DNA of 34,794 bases from Streptomyces chilikensis. Its GTDB lineage: Bacteria > Actinomycetota > Actinomycetes > Streptomycetales > Streptomycetaceae. Position 1 is the stretch's first letter, and each line of letters begins with the position of its first letter. A program made the translations under genes and the position numbers. Below are positions 1 to 6,764 of the stretch, piece by piece. The DNA lies in assembly GCF_001642695.1 (NCBI RefSeq), contig NZ_LWCC02000005.1, positions 3,521,736-3,556,529 of the forward strand, written 5' to 3'. The notes under the pieces are model-generated. The model had not been told where the DNA came from. It saw nothing but the letters and a program-made list of their open reading frames with translations, and ran no database searches.

Positions 1-771
1 GGTGCGGCCCGCGCGTTCCTCGGCGGCGAGGAGGGTCTCCATCTCCGGGCCGGACGGCCGCGCCGCCCCGTCGGGCGCCTGGTCGGTGAAGACGCGGACG
101 CCGTACCAGGCCCGCAGCGGCGCGCCGATGCCGGCCAGGGACTCGGTCAGCGCGTCCAGGCGGTCGGCGCGCGCGCTCACCCCGAGCCGGTTGCGGTACC
201 CCACGGTGTCGAAGGCGGCGACCGCGCCGGCCCAGTCGCCGGCCAGGCCGGGCCGCATGGCGAGCGCGTCGCCGTTGCGCACCAGCAGCGAGAGCACCCC
301 GCCGGGGGCCAGCATCCGGCCCAGTCCGGCGAGCAGCGGGTCCGGTTCGTCGACGTACATCAGCACGCCGTGACAGAGCACCAGGTCGAAGCTGCCCGGC
401 AGGAAGTGGACGCCGGTCTCCTGGCCGTCGCCCTCGACCAGGTGGACCCGCTCCTGGATCCCGGCCGGCTCGGCGGCCAGGGCCTCGCGCGCGGCCTCGA
501 TCATGGTGGGGTCGCGTTCCACGCCGGTGACCTGGTGGCCGGCGCGGGCGAGCCGCAGCGCCTGGGTGCCCTGGCCCATGCCGACGTCCAGTACGCGCAG
601 CCGCCGGCCGACCGGGAAGTGGCCGATGATCTGCTCGTCGAGCTGACGTGCCACCAACTCCTGGCGGACCACGTCACGCAGCCCGCCCACCGTGCCGAGC
701 CAGGCGCGGGCCGCGTCGGAGTCGAAGGGCGCCGTCTGCCGCGGCACCCGGTCGGAGCCGGTGGTGGTCAG
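1..771 (-). CDS. Class I SAM-dependent methyltransferase (3' end cut by window edge)
   Basis: Transfers a methyl group from SAM to an unknown substrate; cytosolic. The minus-strand frame is open to base 1, so the C-terminus lies outside the window. SAM-binding motif I reads VLDVGMGQGTQ, followed by an acidic GVERDPTMIEAA segment and a LVLCHGVLMY motif IV region, typical of the UbiE/COQ5-like class. It sits directly downstream of the DUF3043 gene. I place the start at a CTG (769-771) because it gives a 4-bp CTGA overlap with the upstream stop and has GGGGAG 5 nt before it. The nearest conventional start is a GTG at 745-747 with no Shine-Dalgarno sequence. The family is secure; the start codon and the substrate are not. 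Confidence 0.85.
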   Translation of the reverse strand, partial: MTTTGSDRVPRQTAPFDSDAARAWLGTVGGLRDVVRQELVARQLDEQIIGHFPVGRRLRVLDVGMGQGTQALRLARAGHQVTGVERDPTMIEAAREALAAEPAGIQERVHLVEGDGQETGVHFLPGSFDLVLCHGVLMYVDEPDPLLAGLGRMLAPGGVLSLLVRNGDALAMRPGLAGDWAGAVAAFDTVGYRNRLGVSARADRLDALTESLAGIGAPLRAWYGVRVFTDQAPDGAARPSGPEMETLLAAEERAGRT

Positions 772-1367
772 GGCCGCTCCCCGCGCTTGACCTGGGGCTT
801 GGGCAGCCGCAGCCGCCGCATCTGCAGCGAGCGCATCAGCGCGTAGGCGACGGCGCCGCGCCGGTTGTCGTCCGGGAACTTCTCGGCCAGCCGCTTGCGC
901 AGGCGCAGGCCGGTGACGATCGAGTCGAGCACGATCATCACGATGACGGCCAGCCACAGCAGCATGCCGAGGTACTGGACCCGCTGGTTCTGGACGACCG
1001 TCAGGATCAGGATGATCACGGCCATCGGGAGGAAGAACTCCGCCACGCACCAGCGCGAGTCGATGAAGTCACGGGCGAACCGGCGCACCGGGCCCTTGTC
1101 GCGGACCGGCAGGTAGCGCTCGTCGCCGGAGGCGAGGGCCTGGCGCTGGCGCTCCAGCGCGGCGCGGCGCTCCTCGCGCTGTCGCTTCGCCGCCTCCTTG
1201 CGGGTGGTCGGCGTGTTGGCGACGCTGCGGCGCTGGGACTGGGCCACGCTCCGCTTGGGAGTGGGCCTGCCCTTCGGGGCCTGCGGGTCGCGGGGCTGCT
1301 TGGCCTGGCTCACCGGCGACTGCGCGGCGTCCTTGGCCTTCTCGTCGTTGGCGCGGCTACGGAACAC
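768..1367 (-). CDS. DUF3043 domain membrane protein
   Basis: About 199-residue actinobacterial protein of unknown function. The N-terminal half is hydrophilic and rich in K, R and Q. Two adjacent hydrophobic segments follow (FLPMAVIILILTVV and LLWLAVIVMIVLDSIV), then a basic cytosolic tail ending in RRLRLPKPQVKRGERP. The frame is open further upstream, but the family usually begins at MFRSRA, which fits the GTG at 1365-1367. No Shine-Dalgarno is visible there. Instead a -10-like TACCCT lies 8 nt upstream, which suggests a leaderless transcript. It is divergent from pspA and overlaps the downstream methyltransferase, so the two are probably cotranscribed. The role is unknown. Confidence 0.87.
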   Translation of the reverse strand: MFRSRANDEKAKDAAQSPVSQAKQPRDPQAPKGRPTPKRSVAQSQRRSVANTPTTRKEAAKRQREERRAALERQRQALASGDERYLPVRDKGPVRRFARDFIDSRWCVAEFFLPMAVIILILTVVQNQRVQYLGMLLWLAVIVMIVLDSIVTGLRLRKRLAEKFPDDNRRGAVAYALMRSLQMRRLRLPKPQVKRGERP

Positions 1368-1375
1368 AAAACCCA

Positions 1376-1381
1376 AGGGTA
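1376..1381 (-). promoter_or_regulatory. Candidate -10 element for a leaderless DUF3043 transcript
   Basis: Reads TACCCT on the minus strand, 8 nt before the GTG at 1367, fitting the TAnnnT pattern. No Shine-Dalgarno lies between it and the start. The placement is inferred. Confidence 0.4.
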
Positions 1382-1416
1382 CGGGGTGCCTGTCGGCATG
1401 GACCACCGCCCCGGCG

Positions 1417-1443
1417 GGAACGATCCCGCAACGACGCGCGTCC
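1417..1443 (+). promoter_or_regulatory. Candidate ECF-sigma promoter upstream of pspA
   Basis: GGAAC (1417-1421), a 17-bp spacer and CGTCC (1439-1443) resemble the -35/-10 pair of cell-envelope-stress ECF sigma factors such as SigE of Streptomyces. A second GGGAACGATC copy at 1461-1470 has no matching -10. The putative leader to pspA would be about 170 nt. This rests on a motif match only. Confidence 0.35.
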
Positions 1444-1540
1444 TTCCGGGGGGAGGCCGGGGGAACGATCTCCTCCCTGGGCCGGACCGGACGTGCTCGT
1501 GGTCGTCCTCGCGGAGGACCGGATCGCCCGTCGGACAGTG

Positions 1541-1577
1541 CGGTAATGGAGACACAGCCCTTACCGTGGGTTGTGTC
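1541..1577 (+). promoter_or_regulatory. Interlocking inverted repeats in the pspA leader
   Basis: CGGTAA (1541-1546) is complementary to TTACCG (1561-1566), and GACACAGCCC (1551-1560) to GGGTTGTGTC (1568-1577, one G-U pair). The order is A-B-A'-B', so as RNA the two helices would form a pseudoknot or compete; as DNA they could be an operator. They lie about 50 bp before the pspA start. The function is unknown. Confidence 0.4.
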
Positions 1578-1624
1578 GGCAGTAGCTGGAGCTGGAAGTC
1601 GTCAGAAGGGGGCGCGCGAAGCCC

Positions 1625-2428
1625 ATGAGCGGTGTCATGAAGCGTATGGGGATGATCTTCCGCGCGAAGGCGAACAAGGCCCTGGACCGGGCCGAGGACC
1701 CTCGCGAAACCCTCGACTACTCGTACCAGAAGCAGCTCGAGCTGCTGCAGAAGGTGCGGCGCGGGGTCGCCGACGTGGCGACCTCCCGCAAGCGTCTGGA
1801 GCTCCAGCTGAACCAGCTGCGCTCGCAGTCGTCCAAGCTGGAGGACCAGGGCCGCAAGGCGCTGGCGCTGGGCCGCGAGGACCTGGCCCGCGAGGCGCTG
1901 AGCCGCCGCGCGGCGCTCCAGCAGCAGGTGACCGACCTGGAGACGCAGCACGGCACGCTCCAGGGCGAGGAGGAGAAGCTCACCCTCGCGGCCCAGCGCC
2001 TGCAGGCGAAGGTGGACGCCTTCCGCACCAAGAAGGAGACCATCAAGGCCACCTACACGGCGGCCCAGGCGCAGACCCGGATCGGGGAGGCCTTCAGCGG
2101 CATCTCCGAGGAGATGGGCGACGTCGGGCTGGCCATCCAGCGCGCCGAGGACAAGACGGCCCAGCTGCAGGCGCGGGCCGGCGCGATCGACGAACTGCTC
2201 GCCTCGGGCGCCCTGGACGACCCCTCCGGGCTCGCCAAGGACGACATCCAGGCCGAGCTGGACCGGCTCTCCGGTGGTACGGATGTGGAACTGGAGCTGC
2301 AGCGGATGAAGGCCGAGCTGTCGGGCGGCCCGTCCGAGCGGCAGCAGGCCATCGAGGGCGGACAGCAGGCGTCGGGCCAGGACCAGGCGCAGGCGCAGGA
2401 CGCCCCTCGGTTCCACAAGGAGCAGTAG
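1625..2428 (+). CDS. pspA: PspA/IM30 family membrane-stress protein
   Basis: Peripheral membrane protein of the ESCRT-III/PspA/Vipp1 superfamily that polymerises on damaged or stressed cytoplasmic membrane. The 267 residues begin with an amphipathic helix (MKRMGMIFRAKANKAL), followed by the family's LDRAEDPRETLDYSYQKQ region. Heptad-rich coiled coil then runs to about residue 190, and the tail (about 225-267) is rich in Q, G and A. The length is slightly greater than E. coli PspA (222 aa), as is usual in Streptomyces. The start at 1625 has AAGGGGG about 13 nt upstream; a second ATG four codons in is possible. pspAA follows 26 nt later. No PspF or ClgR gene lies nearby, so control probably acts through the long leader described separately. 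Confidence 0.95.
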   Translation: MSGVMKRMGMIFRAKANKALDRAEDPRETLDYSYQKQLELLQKVRRGVADVATSRKRLELQLNQLRSQSSKLEDQGRKALALGREDLAREALSRRAALQQQVTDLETQHGTLQGEEEKLTLAAQRLQAKVDAFRTKKETIKATYTAAQAQTRIGEAFSGISEEMGDVGLAIQRAEDKTAQLQARAGAIDELLASGALDDPSGLAKDDIQAELDRLSGGTDVELELQRMKAELSGGPSERQQAIEGGQQASGQDQAQAQDAPRFHKEQ

Positions 2429-2454
2429 CCCCGAACGGCTTCAGGGAGGCCAGG

Positions 2455-2733
2455 ATGATCGTGCGGATCATGGGCGAGGGTCAGGTCCGGCTGTCGGACA
2501 GCCATCTGGCCGAACTCTCCGTCCTGGACGACGAACTCCTGTCGGAGATGGAGCAGGGTGACGGACCCGGTTTCCGCCGGACGCTGCAGGCCCTGCTCGA
2601 CAAGGTCCGTGAGCTGGGGGAACCTCTGCCGGACGATTCCCTGGAGCCGTCCGAGCTGATCCTCCCGGCCCCGGACGCCACCCTCGACGAGGTCCGCGGC
2701 CTCCTCTCCGACGACGGCCTGATCCCGGGCTGA
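2455..2733 (+). CDS. pspAA: PspA-associated protein PspAA
   Basis: 92-residue acidic soluble protein beginning MIVRIMGEGQVRLSD, with the pattern of the actinobacterial PspA-associated family that accompanies pspA. It is 26 nt downstream of pspA on the same strand with an AGGGAGG Shine-Dalgarno at 2442-2448, so it is almost certainly cotranscribed and translated independently. It has no membrane segment or catalytic motif. It probably binds PspA or modulates its assembly; that role is inferred from gene association, not from sequence motifs. A strong hairpin follows at 2800-2830. Confidence 0.9.
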   Translation: MIVRIMGEGQVRLSDSHLAELSVLDDELLSEMEQGDGPGFRRTLQALLDKVRELGEPLPDDSLEPSELILPAPDATLDEVRGLLSDDGLIPG

Positions 2734-2799
2734 CGCCGCGCGCCGCGGGCGCGGGCCGGGGGCACGTGCGCGCGGCTCCGCCCGGCCGTGCCCGGCGGA

Positions 2800-2830
2800 G
2801 CGGACCGCCGGCCGCGGGGCGGCGGTCCGC
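2800..2830. terminator. Bidirectional hairpin between pspAA and the small minus-strand gene
   Basis: GCGGACCGCC (2800-2809) pairs perfectly with GGCGGTCCGC (2821-2830) across an 11-nt loop. It lies between convergent genes. There is no U-tract, as is common in Streptomyces. The surrounding 165 bp hold no gene. Confidence 0.6.
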
Positions 2831-2898
2831 CGCCCCGCCCGCCCGCGCTCCCGGGCCGGGCGCCGGGGACCGGGACCCGGCGGCCGCCCGCCGGGGGC

Positions 2899-3117
2899 TC
2901 AGGCCTCGACGTCCTCGGCGCGCAGGCTCATCGGACCGTAGATCTCCGTCTCGTCCTCGAAGAGCCGCACCTGCTCGGCCCCGCCCTCCAGCAGGTCCCG
3001 CCAGTGCTCGCCCAGCCAGGACTCCGCGTCCCCCTGGGTGGTGAACTCCTCCGGCTCCACCGCGGGCTCGGCCTCGGTGCCGTCGGCCTTCTCGAACCGC
3101 CAAATCCATGCCACCAC
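2899..3117 (-). CDS. Small conserved actinobacterial protein, function unknown
   Basis: 72-residue acidic protein (MVAWIWRFEKADG...), rich in E and W, with a central DAESWLGEHWRDLLEGG segment. It resembles small Streptomyces proteins annotated only as hypothetical. There is no signal peptide or cysteine. Start: GTG at 3115-3117, with GGAGG 5 nt upstream; the next codon is also GTG (3112-3114, spacing 8) and is equally plausible. It is divergent from cobU and convergent with pspAA. Its folded, tryptophan-rich composition and good ribosome site argue that it is real. Confidence 0.75.
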   Translation of the reverse strand: MVAWIWRFEKADGTEAEPAVEPEEFTTQGDAESWLGEHWRDLLEGGAEQVRLFEDETEIYGPMSLRAEDVEA

Positions 3118-3311
3118 GTGCGCCTCCAGGGTTGCGGGTCCGGCTGGGATGCCGTCGTCAGGAGCCTAGGCCCTGATCGTTCCCGTCCGCGCGGTCCGGG
3201 CAACATGACCGGCGTCACCCGGCCGGTGATCCGCCCCGTGCGGAGGACGCCCCGCCGCCGAACAGACCGCCGCAGGCGCGCGGTCCGGCCGGAGGACGGG
3301 ACAATCGGTGC

Positions 3312-4529
3312 GTGGACGTCACTCTGCTCGGCACCGGAGCCCCCAGCGGGCTGCCCCGCCCCGGCTGCCCCTGCGCCGCCTGCGCCGTCGCCCTCGGCCC
3401 GGACGCCCGGGCCGCGACCTCGCTGCTCGTGGACGGCACGCTGCTGCTCGACCTGGTGCCCGGGGCCGCCTTCGCCGCCGCCCGCTCGGGGCACTCGCTG
3501 ACCGGTGTGCGGCAGGTGCTGCTCACCCACCCGCACGACGGGCCCGCCGTGGAGGTGCCGCCGGGGCTGCCGCAGCCGGGACGGGTGCCGGACGGACGCG
3601 AGCTGGCGCTGCTCACCGGGCACCGCGTGCGGGCCCTGGCCATGGACGCCCCGGGAACCGGGTACGCGGTCACCGGGCCGGACGGCCGGCGGCTGCTCCA
3701 CCTGCCGCCGGGCTGCGCGCCGGCCGGTCCGGAGGAGACCGCGGAACCGTACGACATGGTGCTGGCCGACGTGCTCGGCCGCCCCGACGCGCTGGCCCGC
3801 CTGCGGGCCGCGGGCGCGGTCGGCGCCACCACGGACGTGATCGCGGTGCACATCGACCACGACGTGCCGCCGGGCCCCGAACTGCGGCGCCGGCTGGCCG
3901 CGGCGGGGGCACGGGCGGTGCCGGACGGGGAGACGCTGGTGGTGGGGTCGTACGAGAACGTGCCGGACGTGCCCAGGCGCACGCTGGTGCTGGGCGGGGC
4001 GCGCTCCGGCAAGTCGGTCGAGGCGGAACGGCGCCTCGAGGCGTTCCCCGAGGTGGTGTACGTGGCCACCGGCGGGACGCGGGGCGGGGACTCCGAGTGG
4101 GCGGAACGGGTCCGGCTCCACCGCGACCGGCGGCCCGCGTCGTGGCGGACGATGGAGACCTGCGACCTGGTGCCGCTGCTCGAGGGCGACGGCGCCGAGG
4201 GCGGGGCGCCGCTGCTGATCGACTGTCTCGCGCTGTGGCTCACCGACGCGATGGACGCGGTCGGGGCGTGGGACGACGCCGAGTGGGCGGGCGGCGGGCA
4301 GAAGGCGCTGCGGGCGCGGGTGACGGAGCTGGCGGAGGCGTTGCGGGCGACGCGGCGGACGGTGGTGGCGGTCTCCAACGAGGTCGGCTCCGGGATCGTC
4401 CCGGCGACCGCCTCGGGCCGCCGCTACCGCGACGAACTGGGCCGCCTCAACGCGGCCGTCGCCGCGGAGTGCGAACACGTCCTCCTGGTCGTCGCGGGCC
4501 AGGCCCTGCCCCTGCGCGGCCGCTCCTGA
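3312..4529 (+). CDS. cobU: Degenerate MBL-fold domain fused to CobU (adenosylcobinamide kinase / guanylyltransferase)
   Basis: The C-terminal half (from about residue 222) is CobU/CobP, which phosphorylates adenosylcobinamide and then forms GDP-cobinamide in late B12 assembly. The P-loop GGARSGKS is at 228-235. The guanylylation region includes LHRDRRPASW, LLIDCLALWLTD and VSNEVGSGIVP. Residues 1-220 look like a PhnP-type metallo-beta-lactamase fold: LLGTGAPSGLPRPGCPC, with the CxCxxC set at C19, C21 and C24. The catalytic HxHxDH is reduced to H73-P-H75-D76-G. CobU alone is usually about 180 aa, so this is a fusion. The GTG at 3312 has no close Shine-Dalgarno (GGAGG is 16 nt away); GACAAT 6 nt upstream may be a leaderless -10. 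cobT lies about 0.9 kb downstream. Confidence 0.92.
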   Translation: MDVTLLGTGAPSGLPRPGCPCAACAVALGPDARAATSLLVDGTLLLDLVPGAAFAAARSGHSLTGVRQVLLTHPHDGPAVEVPPGLPQPGRVPDGRELALLTGHRVRALAMDAPGTGYAVTGPDGRRLLHLPPGCAPAGPEETAEPYDMVLADVLGRPDALARLRAAGAVGATTDVIAVHIDHDVPPGPELRRRLAAAGARAVPDGETLVVGSYENVPDVPRRTLVLGGARSGKSVEAERRLEAFPEVVYVATGGTRGGDSEWAERVRLHRDRRPASWRTMETCDLVPLLEGDGAEGGAPLLIDCLALWLTDAMDAVGAWDDAEWAGGGQKALRARVTELAEALRATRRTVVAVSNEVGSGIVPATASGRRYRDELGRLNAAVAAECEHVLLVVAGQALPLRGRS

Positions 4530-4582
4530 CCGGGCGCGGGGTCCTCCGCCGCCCCTGACGCGAGGGCGCGCGCACGATGAAC

Positions 4583-4614
4583 GGGTGACGGGGTGACGGG
4601 GTGACGGGGTGACG
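4583..4614 (+). repeat. Four perfect tandem copies of an 8-mer
   Basis: GGGTGACG is repeated exactly four times (4583-4590, 4591-4598, 4599-4606, 4607-4614). It lies in the convergent gap between cobU and the next methyltransferase, about 54 bp beyond the cobU stop. No gene is disrupted, and copy number could vary between strains. Confidence 0.95.
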
Positions 4615-4685
4615 GCTCCGGGCCTCCCCGCCGGGGGACGGGCGCGGCGGCGGGGCGGAGGGGCGCCGGAGCGGTGCGGCGGCCG

Positions 4686-4706
4686 GACCACCGGGGCCCG
4701 GTGGTC
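4686..4706. terminator. Hairpin between convergent cobU and methyltransferase
   Basis: GACCACCGG (4686-4694) pairs perfectly with CCGGTGGTC (4698-4706) over a 3-nt loop. It overlaps the stop codon of the minus-strand methyltransferase and could stop transcription from either side. Confidence 0.5.
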
Positions 4707-5280
4707 ACCGCTCGGCGCGCACCCGGACGGGGCGGGCCAGGAGCGGCTGCCAGGGGAGGCGGCGGCGGGGCGGCGGCACGGGGCGGTACCCGGCCGCGGT
4801 GAGCGCGGAGAGCGCGGCGGGGGAGTCGGGGCGGGCGTCGACCAGGAGGTGGCCGCCGTCGCGCAGTATGGGGCGGATCGCGCGGAGCCGGCCGGGGCGG
4901 GGACGGACCCCGAGGAGACTGATCACGTCGTAACGGCCCGTCAGGCGGAGGGAGGTCACCGGGTCCTCCGGCAGTCCCCGGTGGGCCTCCTCGATCCGCC
5001 CGGCCTCCCGCGCCGCCTCCACCAGCGGGGTGGCGTCGAGTCCGTCGAAGGCCGTGTACGGGAAGTACCGTCTCGCCGCCGCGCAGAAGTACCCGCGGCC
5101 GCACCCGACGTCCAGCCAGCTCTCCGGCTCCGGCGCCACCGCCAGCACCGCCCGGGCGGCGGCGAGGTGCCGCAGCCGCTCCAGCCTGCCCGGCGGCCGG
5201 CCGCCGGGCACCTGACCCGGCGTCACCGGCGGCCCCGGCGCGACCGGGTCCTGCGGTTCCGGCACGACGACCTCGGCCAC
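4705..5280 (-). CDS. Class I SAM-dependent methyltransferase
   Basis: 191 residues with motif I WLDVGCGRGYFCAAARRYFP near residues 55-75, an acidic motif II region (FDGLDATPLVE), the YDVISLLGVRPRPGRL segment and DGGHLLVDARP. A basic, proline-rich C-terminus follows (PPPRRRLPWQPLLARPVRVR). The GTG at 5278-5280 has a GAGGAG Shine-Dalgarno. It lies between cobU and cobT but on the opposite strand. It does not resemble the corrin-ring methyltransferases (CobA/CbiL type), so a B12 role is not implied. The substrate is unknown; a small molecule or lipid is possible. Confidence 0.85.
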   Translation of the reverse strand: MAEVVVPEPQDPVAPGPPVTPGQVPGGRPPGRLERLRHLAAARAVLAVAPEPESWLDVGCGRGYFCAAARRYFPYTAFDGLDATPLVEAAREAGRIEEAHRGLPEDPVTSLRLTGRYDVISLLGVRPRPGRLRAIRPILRDGGHLLVDARPDSPAALSALTAAGYRPVPPPRRRLPWQPLLARPVRVRAER

Positions 5281-5392
5281 GGCGGCTCCTCACCTCGGGA
5301 ACAACACGGGGGATCCCCCGGAACGAAAGAGGGCAAACCGGAAGGTAGGCCGTCCCGCTCCCGCGTGCAACGACGCGGCTCCGACGGGCCGG

Positions 5393-5398
5393 TACTGT
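5393..5398 (+). promoter_or_regulatory. Candidate -10 element for a leaderless cobT transcript
   Basis: TACTGT lies 7 nt before the cobT ATG at 5406, and the intervening TTCCGCCA-type sequence has no Shine-Dalgarno. This is the spacing of leaderless actinobacterial promoters. No cobalamin riboswitch fits in the 125-bp gap to the divergent gene. Confidence 0.5.
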
Positions 5399-5405
5399 TC
5401 CGCCA

Positions 5406-6569
5406 ATGAGCTCGCTTAATCTCGACGACTTCACCGACCGGATCCAGCGCCCCCACGGCAGCGTGCGCCGTGACGCCGAGGCGCGCCGGGAGCGGCTGGC
5501 CGTTCCGGCCGGGGCGCTGGGACGTCTGGACGACCTGGGGGAGTGGCTCGCCGCCGCCCAGCACGCCGTGCCGGTGCGCCCCGTGGAGCGGCCCAAGGTC
5601 CTGCTGTTCGCCGCCGACCACGGGGTGGCCGCGCTCGGCGTCTCCGGCCGCCCGGCCGGCACCGCCGTCCGGCTGGTGCGGGACGTCCTGGAGGGCCTGA
5701 GTCCGGTCGCCGTGCTGGCCCGCCGTCAGGACGTCCCGGTGCGGGTCGTGGACATGGCCCTGGACTGCGACCCCGGGGAACTGCCCGCCGAGGTGACCGG
5801 CCACCGGGTGCGCCGGGGCAGCGGACGGATCGACGTCGAGGACGCGCTCACCGCCGAGGAGGCCGGGGCCGCCTTCGCCGCGGGGGTCGCCCTCGCCGAC
5901 GAGGAGGCCGACGCCGGCACCGACCTGGTCGTCCTGGGCGACGTCAGCGTCGGCGGCACCACCGCGGCCGCCGTCCTGGTCGCCGCCCTCTGCGGCACCG
6001 ACGCCTCGGTGGTCACCGGCCGCGGCGGGGCCGGCATCGACGACCTGGCCTGGATGCGCAAGTGCGCCGCGATCCGTGACGCGCTGCGCCGGGCCCGTCC
6101 GGTCCTCGGCGACCAGCTGAAGCTGCTGGCCGCCGTGGGCGGCGCGGACGTCGCCGCCATGACCGGTTTCCTGCTCCAGTGCGCGGCCCGCCGCACCCCG
6201 GTGATCCTGGACGGCGTGGTGGCGGCCGCCGCCGCCCTGGTCGCCCAGCGGATCGCCTTCCGCGGCCCCGACTGGTGGCTGGCGGGCCACCGCAGCGGCG
6301 AGCCCGCCCAGGCCAAGGCGCTCGACCGGATGGCCCTGGAGCCGCTGCTCGACCACGGCGTGGCCGTCGGCGAGGGTGTGGGCGCGCTGCTGGCGCTCCC
6401 GATGGTGCGGGCCGCCGCCGCGCTCGCCGCCGAACTGCCCGAAACGACCGGAGAATCCGTGAAGTCCGAAGAGTCCGGAGATTCCGGAGTTGCCGAAGGG
6501 TCCGATGGGCCCGGGCGGTCCGGGGAGTCCGCCGGGGAGGGGTCCGCCGAGGAGGGGCCCGCCCAGTAG
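5406..6569 (+). CDS. cobT: Nicotinate-nucleotide-dimethylbenzimidazole phosphoribosyltransferase CobT
   Basis: Makes alpha-ribazole phosphate from nicotinate mononucleotide and dimethylbenzimidazole, the lower ligand joined to the product of CobU. Visible family features are the AADHGVAALGVS motif, the LGDVSVGGTTAAA loop (GEMGIGNTT in Salmonella), VTGRGGAGID, the DGVVAAAAALVA segment and GHRSGEPA. GEGVGA carries E323, matching the catalytic glutamate (E317 in Salmonella). The conserved core ends near residue 345. Beyond it is a tail of about 40 residues rich in S, E and G, encoded by degenerate TCCGGAG/TCCGAAG repeats. At 387 aa it is longer than the typical 350. The ATG at 5406 has no Shine-Dalgarno, so a leaderless transcript is proposed. 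Confidence 0.96.
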   Translation: MSSLNLDDFTDRIQRPHGSVRRDAEARRERLAVPAGALGRLDDLGEWLAAAQHAVPVRPVERPKVLLFAADHGVAALGVSGRPAGTAVRLVRDVLEGLSPVAVLARRQDVPVRVVDMALDCDPGELPAEVTGHRVRRGSGRIDVEDALTAEEAGAAFAAGVALADEEADAGTDLVVLGDVSVGGTTAAAVLVAALCGTDASVVTGRGGAGIDDLAWMRKCAAIRDALRRARPVLGDQLKLLAAVGGADVAAMTGFLLQCAARRTPVILDGVVAAAAALVAQRIAFRGPDWWLAGHRSGEPAQAKALDRMALEPLLDHGVAVGEGVGALLALPMVRAAAALAAELPETTGESVKSEESGDSGVAEGSDGPGRSGESAGEGSAEEGPAQ

Positions 6570-6627
6570 GCGGGCGGTCCTTTCGTCTCATCCTCCTCCC
6601 GTCCGTATGTCCGACCGGAGGAGGATG
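6557..6627 (+). terminator. Two hairpins after cobT
   Basis: The first hairpin, GCCCGCC/GGCGGGC (6557-6563/6569-6575), brackets the cobT stop and is followed by CGGTCCTTT. The second, CATCCTCCTCC/GGAGGAGGATG (6589-6599/6617-6627), has a perfect 11-bp stem. They separate cobT from the exporter gene. The rest of the gap to 6764 holds no gene. Confidence 0.5.
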
Positions 6628-6764
6628 TGATGCTCACCAAATAGGACCAGGGGGTTACCGGGTCCCCCCGAGGCGTGGGTGAGGATGGAGGCGGCGGCGG
6701 TCCCGCCCCCGGCCGGCGCCTTCCGCGCACCGTGCCCTCGCCTCGTAGAGAGACCCTGACCCTT

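Noticed and set aside
4583-4614. CRISPR-like array
   Set aside because: The units are 8 bp with no spacers; this is a simple tandem repeat and no cas genes are present.
4705-5280. Corrin-ring methyltransferase of the B12 pathway, suggested by its place between cobU and cobT
   Set aside because: It is a Rossmann-type class I enzyme, not the tetrapyrrole methylase (class III) fold, and it lies on the opposite strand.
5281-5405. Cobalamin riboswitch before cobT
   Set aside because: The 125-bp gap is too short and shows no B12-box core. The start looks leaderless, leaving no room for an aptamer.
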